Assembly (NCBI GenBank): GCA_028673005.1
Contig: CM054112.1
Coordinates: forward strand, 22,681,624-22,745,623
Length of the DNA: 64,000 nucleotides
Direction of reading: 5' to 3'
DNA from: Tanypteryx hageni
Lineage: Eukaryota > Arthropoda > Insecta > Odonata > Petaluridae
Made by a program: the position numbers and the translations under genes
The notes under the pieces: generated by a model
The model's database searches: none
What the model saw: only the letters and a program-made list of their open reading frames with translations
Told to the model about the DNA's origin: nothing
Shown: positions 55,272 through 64,000 of the stretch, one piece after another
Numbering within the stretch: position 1 is the stretch's first letter
How the letters are laid out: each line of letters starts with the position of its first letter

Positions 55272-55724
55272 TACGAAGGGAAATCAAAAAGTAAATGCAA
55301 TTTGCGTGCGAGAATAATACACAGTAAACTCAGAATATTGCTGTCAAAAGGTGTTCTTTTGCATCATGACAATGCTTGACCTCATTCATCCGCTGCAACC
55401 ATTGAAACAATTCAATTCTTCCTCACCCACCCTACAGTCCAAACCTAGCCCCAAGTGATAATCACCTTTTTGGTTCTCTGAGAAAAGCATTCTGTGGACG
55501 CCAATTTTAACACGATGACAAAGTCAAAGAAGTGGTGCATACTTGGCTGCAGGAACAACAGAAAACGTTCTTCTCAGACGGCATTAAGAAGCTTGTCGAC
55601 CAATTTAACAAGTGTTTGTAAAAGTAAGGAGACTACGTTGAAAAATGATACTAAATGTTTGTACATTTTACCTTTCTAGATTTAGTAAAAAATAAATTGC
55701 CTTAACCTTTTGATTCACCTCGTA
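55272..55724 (+). mobile_element. internally deleted mariner element (449 bp), nested
   Basis: The element proper is 55274-55722 with TA on each side. The left end CGAAGGGAAATCAAAAAGTA and the complement of the right end CGAGGTGAATCAAAAGGTTA are clearly related inverted repeats. Between them, after about 65 bp of 5' sequence, comes only the C-terminal part of a mariner transposase. Roughly two-thirds of a normal ~1.3-kb mariner is missing. Confidence 0.85.
55341..55621 (+). pseudogene. mariner transposase C-terminal fragment
   Basis: Reads LSKGVLLHHDNA, a stop where mariners have Arg, PHSSAATIETIQF, a frameshift, then HPPYSPNLAPSDNHLFGSLR, KAFCGRQF, another stop, and DDKVKEVVHTWLQEQQKTFF, SDGIKKLVDQFNKCL with a stop at 55619-55621. 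HDNA and APSD are the second and third catalytic Asp of the mariner DD34D triad. The first Asp and the N-terminal helix-turn-helix domains are absent. Two in-frame stops and one frameshift show it is inactive. The family call is firm from these motifs. Confidence 0.9.
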
Positions 55725-55853
55725 TTATTTGAATAGGACTTCTATTTAATCAATTGCTGAATATTGGTTTTCAGCCTCAGACCCTCTCGAAGTAAATTTC
55801 TGGGTACGTGCATGTGCACGATAGGTAAAAGGTTGGGAATCAGTTTCTTAGAC

Positions 55854-57862
55854 CAACGAAAATTTCATTGACATAATTTTGAATAAATTTGTCTTAAACA
55901 ATAAAAGCGTGAATGAATATATGAATATATAATGAATAATATAATAATAATAAACTTGTAATTCAGGCTCTGGCAGAGTCAAATATAATAAAGACATTTC
56001 CTTTTACATTAATACATTACAAACTGACAAAAGCGTTTATCAAGAGGTGCTATTGCACAATACAAAATTAAATAAAATATTCATAACACATCTAGGAAAA
56101 AGTATCATTTCAGAATTAGGAGCAACTATATTTTTTGGAGAGCTTCCGCTTACAATTTACTCTTCTGAACTTCATGTCTTGCCACCTCAAATCACTCAAA
56201 AGCTCAGATATACGTCTGTTACATTGAAAAAAGTCCTTAACTAAATTAGTGCTTTACGCTGATTCATTTCTAGGTTCCTAGATAAGCCCCTCACAAAACC
56301 ACAGATTGCGCAGCAGTATTCTACGATTGGAAAATATTCTAGATTTACTTCATACTCGACAGGCATTTTCCCATATATCTGCTAGAATATAAAAAATAAT
56401 TGTGCTCTGATGCTATGATTTTTATGTGCTCCCAGAGAATTCATTTTAAGCTAAATATTTTCTAAGCATGACGGATATAGTCCTTGTTTTGAAATGCATA
56501 CTCCATTTTGAGATAAGGAGGTCATGAATTTGTGTTAGCTCAAAAAGGGATCGCCAGCAAAAAAGGATGAGAAACAATGTTCCATTGCCTATTTCTGCGC
56601 ATCAAACACATTGCATCTTTTACCAAACATTCTGCAAACTTTGGCATATGCGATGGACCAACAAAATTCTTAAGGCATTTTCTGATTTTTCTATCGATTC
56701 CTTAGACTAAGCTTTGTGTGTAACTCATATAAGGATTAATAAATATTAATAGTTTTTTCACATCGTGACTATGCTTAACTACATTTTGATGTATTTAGCA
56801 TTTGCACATGAACTAAGCATCTCCTCAGTGTTTCACGCAATTTATTTTATTTGGATGTAGATTTAAAAAGAGTTGTACAATTTTATCAACGCTAGCTTAT
56901 GATCTGATAGAATTTCTTAATCTGATGAAATTTCTTGCTAAATTCCGTCAAAAATAATATTATCGTCACACTTCGTGTTCTCAATGGGATGACGTTTGTA
57001 TTCGATACCCAAATTATTGTCTGTTCTCGCGCAGAAAAAGACAATTTCTGTAAAAATCTGCGCGAATGATATACATATTGGACGATTTTCTTAAGACTAT
57101 TGCTATTTTTATTATATATTTATATCAATTAATTTTTTTGCCAAACTAAAATTTTATCTTCATATGGAATGTATGATATTCTTATTAAAGAGATCTCGAT
57201 GAACTCTGACTAATTTTATGCTGCAATATACACTACGGCTCAATGAGATTTGCTTGCAACGCAATTATTAGTAACTGTAATTCGCGTAAGTGTTTTAGTT
57301 AGGGTAATACAATATTCGTCCAATGAATTTTATTTTTACCATATTCTATCAAAGATTTTATATGAAAGTTATAAACATTTTATGGATAATTTTAAAACTT
57401 CTACAAAAATGCACACATGAAAAGAAATCGACTACAGTTATTCCCTTTTTCAAAATTGCAAAAGGTGACATCCAATTAGGCACCATCTCGTAAGATAATA
57501 TCTTAATCATGAAAGGTTAATGCGAATCGCAGGACAAAATGAAGTTAACCTGCCATAAAAATACTAAATATAATTATCACTGGTGAAAGAAACTGATCTA
57601 TTTCCAACTGCAATAAATTCATAATCTAGCATGGTATTATATAGTATAACATTTGGTTCGCAGCAAGAATGCTAGCTTTTTAGGCTACCAGTCACATCAT
57701 GCTAAATTTTCAACCAGTACTTAATGGAACATCCTCTTATTTCAGGAACGTATCCTCCGTATGTACAGAATCAACAGTGAACACGGGCCTATGAGTACGA
57801 GGTGATTCACATGTGCTTATATTTTAGCTTTTCGTCACGCGGTGTGTATATGCACAAAAACG
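55854..57862. other. AT-rich unassigned region
   Basis: A 65-codon frame (56047-56244) has no recognisable family. No repeat partners were noted. Confidence 0.45.
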
Positions 57863-57885
57863 CCCTGTACTAGCGTTTGTGTCGT

Positions 57886-57941
<56 letters not shown>
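57863..57941 (+). repeat. shared 27-bp leader plus (AT)n, second copy
   Basis: CCCTGTACTAGCGTTTGTGT then CGTTCTTT leads into about 52 bp of (TA)n, as at 14528. Upstream sequences of the two copies are unrelated beyond this leader. Confidence 0.75.
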
Positions 57942-57943
<2 letters not shown>

Positions 57944-59090
57944 CTTGGATGTGTAAGATCAGAGAAGGTACTCTGACTTTACAATTACACCCAGGCTCAC
58001 ATAATCCACTGCCTTAGTTATTTAATATTGAAATGTATTGAAATTGATATATTACAAAAATAACGTCAATTTTCACCCTGACAATATTTAAATACGATGT
58101 AGGTAAGAGGCTTCAAGGCTCTTAAAATAAAGCTGTTGCAATCGTCAATCCATTGGCCTTAACAAAACCTTACTATCAAAGTATTATGTATTTTGAATAT
58201 CCAATTATGATTCATAATATGACAGCAAGATTTTACTTACGCATGCGCGGCAAATTCTACTTACTCTATTTTTTTCACATTCTTGTAGATACATATTAGT
58301 AAATTCTATATTTAATATTGGCTAACAAGTCCTATGTTATCTTCTATTCAAGAATAAATCCGTATGTCTCAAGTTTGGAATGTATTTAAACAACGGTAGC
58401 CATCGAGGAACACTACATGATTATTTAAATTGGAATAATTGTAGAAGAATACCTACTGATTTCGACTCTTAAGATTTCTGAAATTTTGAAAATGTTTATT
58501 GACACGATTTTCACGCATCTCCTTAATGTGTGTTCCGTCTAATCAAAAGTTTTTTTGGTTATCTCATTAAACATAGCAAAAAAATATTCATTATAATAAT
58601 ACTAGTATTTTTCGCTAATAAGCATTTGTAACGATTCACCAAAATGTATATGCACAAGATTCATGATTTGTGCTTCAGAGGTACCTAACACCTGAAAATT
58701 ATTTTGAAAAAATCGAACTTCACCTCATTCTAGGGATAGCGCGGGAACTTTTCTAAAATAAGATTGCGAGAACGGAAATCGATGCAGCAGTTAAAAGTGG
58801 TTTTTCGATGAGACGGAGATCGTCGTCATTTCTTCTCTTGGGAGTGAACTGTTCGCAACCAATTATTCAGTAGCAATTTTCAAGATTTATTCTCTCTGCT
58901 TAGAGTGTATTTTATATGTCCTGTTATAGTTTAGAAAATATAAAAATCCTTCTCTATTAATTGGGCAATTAAATAGGCACGATGTCCGATTCACATTCGT
59001 CAGGAATGTATTTTGCATCTTGACTCTAAAACAAGCCACTTGTCGCTGTATAAATGGATATTCCCTTCGCAGCTGTACTATTACCGCTCT
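57942..59090. other. AT-rich unassigned sequence
   Basis: Contains GCATGCGC at 58241-58248. No gene or repeat was recognised. Confidence 0.45.
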
Positions 59091-60800
59091 CCTTCGGAAA
59101 CCCATTTCGAGGAGCATAGTTCCCAATTCGGAATAGATTCCTCTTTTTTTCTGCGCCGCTCCGCCAGGCGGCAAAATCTATCCTAACGAGAGGGAGAGTT
59201 GCACTGCCTTCGACGCAGAGTACCCGTCACTCTCTCATACCGCTCCGAAAATCCCCTTTAGCGCGAGAGTAGCGCGTTTCGTAACTAAAAATTCGCTCAC
59301 ACTGTTTAGGGTCGAAATCCTCCGCCCGACACACCTCTGCCATCCCAACCTGCTTGCCGGAAGGGTGAACAACAATGGCTCCTGCAATAATGGTATTGTT
59401 GGTATTTCACTTCCTATTGGATTTATTTTTTTCGCGTTTTTCCCTCTTCATTTTCAACTCTCGGTCAAGTTTAGCCGAAATGGAAACCCATACAACTCTC
59501 TCCGTGAAAATCACAACTATTTTTTTTGAAAACGTCCAACAACAATAGGTTCGGGCACTGTGCATTAATGTAATGAAACCATGGATGCGAAAGATGAGGA
59601 GGGATCGCGCGAGTGCGTGCGTGCGTATGCACGCATTGCGTTCGTTAATTGGTTTTAATTTTTTTCTCCCTTCATACCCCCTTACACTCACTCTCAGCAC
59701 AACCCCCATTTTTGAAAAAAACCCTCATGATGAGCACGTCATTATTGCCATGCCCAGATGTTTTGTATCTTTCGCAAACCGTGACGGAGTGCAATTGAAC
59801 GTAAGGTGGGATTGATGGAAAATAGGGTTGCGGGGGAGTAGGAGTTTGGGGAGGTGTACGCTGGCTTAAACAGGGGATACTGGTTGTGAGTGGGCGATGG
59901 AGGGAGAGGAGGAATTGTGGGGAGTTTGGTATTAATTTTAAAAGGCAGGAACGGTTCGGTTATATAGGATTCGTGCCTCGCTTAACCCATTTTAAACAAA
60001 CCCGGTTTCCCTTCTACCCCCCTCCCCCTCATTCTCTCTATCTCTCTCCTCCATGCGTTTCCCCAGTATCCCTTCCGTCTTCTGTTCCAACAGCACTGAT
60101 CGTTTCCTCGCTCAGTCCCCGTGAGAGACCTTAGCGATACGTAAGGCTTCGTTTCCAAACTCTCTCCCATCCCCCACGGACCAAGGGTATCAGAGCGTCC
60201 CGCGCGACTGTGACTCCATCTATCGGCGGATGCCGGAGTCTGCGAGGACGCCATCACGGTTTTCTCGTTTGCGAACAATGTGAGGCCATTCACGAATCCG
60301 GCGGCTTCTTTTTTGGTAGGAGGCGCGATGGAAAAATGAGAGGGGGTCAGGGGGAGGAGCATACGTCCCCCAGGGTAGGGGAAACGGGTTCGAATCCGAC
60401 TGTCGAAAAGGCGGTTTCTGCTACCGGACCCTCAATCTAGCACTCTTTCGGCGTCCATTAAGCGGAAGATACGTTCCGTCTGCATTCGCTCTTTTTCATG
60501 GAGCATGGACGGAATATCAAAAGTGGCGTAAATAAAATTCTTACGGAATTTTCTCGGAATGTGCCTCGATCGCTTCTTTTTCTCCTTCGTTGCGACGTAA
60601 ATGATTGATGGACGAATGGAGCCGAGGGAACACCAGAAGACGAGGACGGCGTGGAGGTAGGAGAGTTTTTTCGCGGATTAGAGGAAGGGGAGATATAAAA
60701 GTTGACAGAAAAGGTGTAGGGAGGAGTGAAGAGAGGAAGTTAAGGGTGGAGCGCAAGGTGGGGTGGGGGGTTGCGCGGATGAAGGCGGAGCAATAGTAAC
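59091..60800. other. GC-richer and low-complexity region
   Basis: 59140-59370 and 60130-60480 are CpG-containing and GC-rich. 59990-60120 is pyrimidine-rich and 60600-60780 purine-rich. Frames of 60-126 codons on both strands have no recognisable domains. GGGTTCGAATCC at about 60386 is a B-box-like string without a cloverleaf. The region could be regulatory, but no decisive motif was seen. Confidence 0.45.
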
Positions 60801-63800
60801 ATTACGTTAGGAGATAGGTAATTTTGAATCAAGGCGCCGCAGAAAGGAAATGTGAAAAGGCCCATAAAACGAAGTCCTGCAGTAAAATATTGGTCGAAGC
60901 ACTTATGATTACTAGGAAAGATACAAAGGGATAGGAAGATAAAATTAATGATTAATAATTTCAAAAAGAAAGGGATAGCTATGAGGAGACTAAATGAAGT
61001 GCTATAAATGTGGCAGACAAACCAAACGCTGCAACGCTGAACGAAAATTTCTCAAAAACCTTTGTAAATTGGTGATTCTTGCAGAAAAATGTCCACAACG
61101 GATAAAAGAATCCATTTGTGCATCGGAAGATTAAAATATCAAAGCGTACGGAAGTGGAAATCATATCTGTGAAACAAATTAAAAGTGAATGAAAACCATG
61201 TCACTTCTAACAATTTCCAAGTACACCTATAAAGAATATTATTTTCGCGGATGAATTTTAAAAATAACCTTCACATGAAAACTTAGTAATTTTTCGTTAT
61301 TAATGCTGTTGTAATAACATCTATTATGCTTAAAAAGGCGAAATAAGATGTAGGTTCTTCATCGAAAATCGTTCTTTGTGAAGAGGCGTTAGTTCCGTAC
61401 ATCCGCGAGCTATCCGATTCCCGCCCAACGACCTTAACATTCTTGCCACGCTCTGTGATGTGCGCGCGTAATGGGGCTAAAAATATACCATTTCTTAATC
61501 CGAACTCAGTAAATTCTGCGAAAGAATGGGTCAGGAGGCGGAAAATTTAAATAGCGGAAAAAATAATACTGGCATAATAAGGAAGAAAAGGGGCAGACAT
61601 TCGTGTGGAATTCTCATAATAGGTCTCTCAAGTAGCGGCAATTAAAAAAAACGTTTTAAGCGGATGCGAAAGGAAATGAACTTATTGCCTATTCGTAAAA
61701 TAAGTAAGTGCCATTAAGAGCAAGATTAGCTGCAAAAAAATTGTGGTATCTCGATTTAACCTCGATTTCTGTAAAATTAAAACTATTAAAGAATTATCTT
61801 GGATTTAATTAGTTCCGATTAATGACTCCATCATCTTAGCGTTGATGGAAATGCGCGTGGGTTATATAAAAAAGTGCGTCTGTTTATCCCATGAAATCTG
61901 AACTTCTATTGATTAAAGTGAATCAGTGTTTTATACACGTTGGATTTTTAACTGAGCATTCATGCGGGAAAGTAGATAATCTGAGGTGAATGAGACAATG
62001 AATGATGAGTTGATAATTTTGTTCAGTACCTTACATATTTTATGTATTATATGTATTTTAGGAGAATTGGTTCTATTCTTTTTAAATTAAGCGGAAAAAT
62101 ATAAGTATGTAATAAGTATTCCTTTAATACTATAAATTTTCACGAAACTACACCGCCATCAAAGAATTTATTAATATACAGTAGATTCGATGAAAGATTG
62201 CTATGGAATGGCCAGGGAACCAAAAAATATTTCAGAATCAAAGTTCAGTTCTATAATGGGGAGATTTTTCTAATCGAATTTCAAGCAAAATAACTTCAAA
62301 AACGAACAGAACCCTCTATAATATCATCTAATATAATTGAAGGAACGTAGACATCGACATTGCAGAGAGCTGGAGAATTGATCAGAGTTGGCACAGATAT
62401 AGTTTAGTTCAAATTTGGATGCAACAGAGGAAAAGAGACCAAAAAGTACATCAAACTGGTCACTAAGTGTAAAAATGCTAATAGCTTCGGTGTAATGCCT
62501 CACGTACGATGAGCATAAGAGGATTAAAATTGCACCATCAACATACATAAGAAAATCCTCAATTCCACAAATTCAGTAAAAATCGTGATTAATAGTTATC
62601 CGGCTTAAGAAATGCTTTTAAACGTATTGAAAACACGTTAATATTAGTTAAAACATAATGCAATCCAGATTGACGGTTAAGTGAAGAAATGGAGTTAGGA
62701 TACTTTGTAAATTCCTCAAAAGAAGATTTATACAATCAACAGAGACTGAAAAAACCAAATAAGTATACTTCATGGGTCAGTTAATAAATGTATAGAATTC
62801 TAATAATGATACAAGGATTATAGTAATGTTTAAAAATTTAAACAGGGCAATCATAAATTTTGCTGGATTCTGTCCATTCAATATAATCAGCATGATATTC
62901 AAGAAGATATTTTACGATGGATGTAAATAGATCAGCCTTAACCGCAGAAATGAGCGTGAGAGAACCGCTTCTCAGCCACTAGGTCACAATCCACCTGAAG
63001 ATCGTGGTGAACTTCTTAGCTATCTAAAAATATCATTTAATAATTACTATGCGAAACTTTCAAACAAATTTAAAAGGAAATATTCTATTGAATGATTTTC
63101 AAAATGTAAAGTAAGAAACGAGAATGCAGGATATGATGAATGAAATGAGAAGACGCATGCGCAGTAGACAAATTCTTATCCAAGTATTTCCTGAAAATAG
63201 GAGGAAAATTGAAATAATAAGATATAATGTATGAATAATCTATAGAAATCTCCTTGAAATATTTGAGAAAATTATAGATTACTTTCTGAAACGCTCGGCA
63301 TCGCTCGGAAATGTTTTCTTTTAAGTAGGAAACGATTTTTATTATTTATTAGTTTTATTGGTATATCTCTCTTGATGACATATTACAATAAAAATAATAC
63401 AATAAATTTTGAAATTTACTTACTTTTGCTGTTGGGTACCCCAAGTTTTCGATTGGTCGTTCTGGGGTTTGTGGCCGGAGCCCCCACAATAAAAGGTCCA
63501 AACTTTACCATACGTACCCCATTCCTTAATTACGCAAGCGATATTTACATTAACATTTAATATTTTATGTATTGTATTTTGAAGTTTTACCGTTAATATA
63601 ATTACGCATTAACGTCTTACTTAATATTCACATGGATAGATGTACCGAAGCCTTTAAAGCAGCAATAAAATTATGTGGATTATGTCAATACTATTAGCCA
63701 AAACGTAATCAATAAAAAAACATCTTGATTACCGAACAAATGTAAGTAGAGGTATCGATTTATTTTGCGATAAATCTTTCGATGTTAATGGTAAAAGATA

Positions 63801-64000
63801 ACAATATTATAATATTCCTTCAAAATCTTTTGATTCATTTTAAAAGTATTCATAGACTATATTTAGGCATGAATCCATTTCTACCCTTTATCTTGGCGTT
63901 GGCTATTCTTCCTTTTCGGCGCGCCACGGCGTGGATTTTCCTTGCATTAATCTTTACGTGACTATCTCCCTTTGAAGAGGACAACAATTAAGGAATTTAG
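60801..64000. other. unassigned, mostly AT-rich end of window
   Basis: A unique-looking GC-richer stretch lies at 61380-61480. GACGCATGCGCAG occurs at 63153-63165. 63425-63515 is a short anomalous patch ('ttgggtaccccaag', 'tttgtggccggagcccc'). No gene, RNA or mobile element was recognised. Confidence 0.45.

Larger units (their letters stand above)
53973..55853. mobile_element. hAT-like element (1865 bp) with perfect target duplication and two nested insertions
   Basis: The element proper is 53981-55845. TCTTAGAC occurs exactly on both sides (53973-53980 and 55846-55853). The left end CAGTGGTGCCCAACC and the complement of the right end AACTGATTCCCAACC share 11 of 15 positions, including CCCAACC. 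Removing the two nested elements (54595-55066 and 55274-55722) leaves about 940 bp of original element, AT-rich with no recognisable transposase. That is long for a MITE and short for an autonomous hAT. Confidence 0.75.

Noticed and set aside
60386..60402. GGGTTCGAATCC as part of a tRNA
   Set aside because: No acceptor, D or anticodon arm can be drawn around it and no second copy was seen.

Overview
The window looks like nuclear DNA of an arthropod, most likely an insect. It is AT-rich, has many microsatellites, a eukaryotic tRNA-Asn-like gene, and decayed transposons of classes common in insects: Helitron, hAT, Tc1/mariner, piggyBac-type and RTE-type LINE. I find no host protein-coding gene I can defend. 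Almost every long open frame is either low-complexity purine/pyrimidine sequence or a shadow. The only recognisable protein homologies are broken transposases and a LINE tail. The window is best read as an intergenic or intronic region shaped by transposon insertion and decay.

Layout. 0.4-1.3 kb: a piggyBac-type non-autonomous element with exact 18-bp inverted ends and TTAA on both sides. 1.7-3.7 kb: Helitron-like DNA with internal repeated modules. 3.7-9.7 kb: AT-rich sequence with little recognisable content. 9.7-14.4 kb: GC-richer and purine/pyrimidine tracts, including a CpG-rich patch and a long (GA)n. 15.0-15.5 and 22.6-23.0 kb: one dispersed repeat in opposite orientations. 20.0-20.75 kb: two Tc1/mariner-superfamily transposase tails arranged as an inverted repeat, followed at 20.8 kb by a hAT MITE whose sister copy lies at 28.0 kb. 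27.1-27.8 and 31.4-31.9 kb: two copies of another repeat family. 28.5-28.8 kb: a CpG-rich, promoter-like patch.

32.2-35.7 kb holds a 350-bp near-perfect palindrome and a 2.2-kb foldback-type element whose inverted arms carry a 15-bp minisatellite. 36.35 kb: tRNA-Asn(GTT). 37-41 kb: a 66-bp hairpin, a SINE candidate and two small inverted-end elements. 42.3-42.7 kb: a 5'-truncated RTE-type LINE tail bounded by (AT)n. 45.9-47.9 kb: a degraded hAT transposase gene interrupted by a tRNA-derived SINE. 52.6 kb: a hAT MITE with duplicated target. 54.0-55.85 kb: a hAT-like element with a perfect 8-bp target duplication that contains both a pogo/Tigger-like MITE and an internally deleted mariner. 57.9-64 kb: microsatellite, GC-rich low-complexity DNA and unassigned AT-rich sequence.

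The most interesting signals are the nested insertions, the foldback element, the inverted transposase tails, and a recurring small fold (CTGAWGA, stem-loop, GAAA, short complementary flanks) at about 26.8, 34.4 and 40.0 kb that resembles minimal hammerhead ribozymes of Penelope-like retroelements. All repeat boundaries were found by reading; none was checked against a database.
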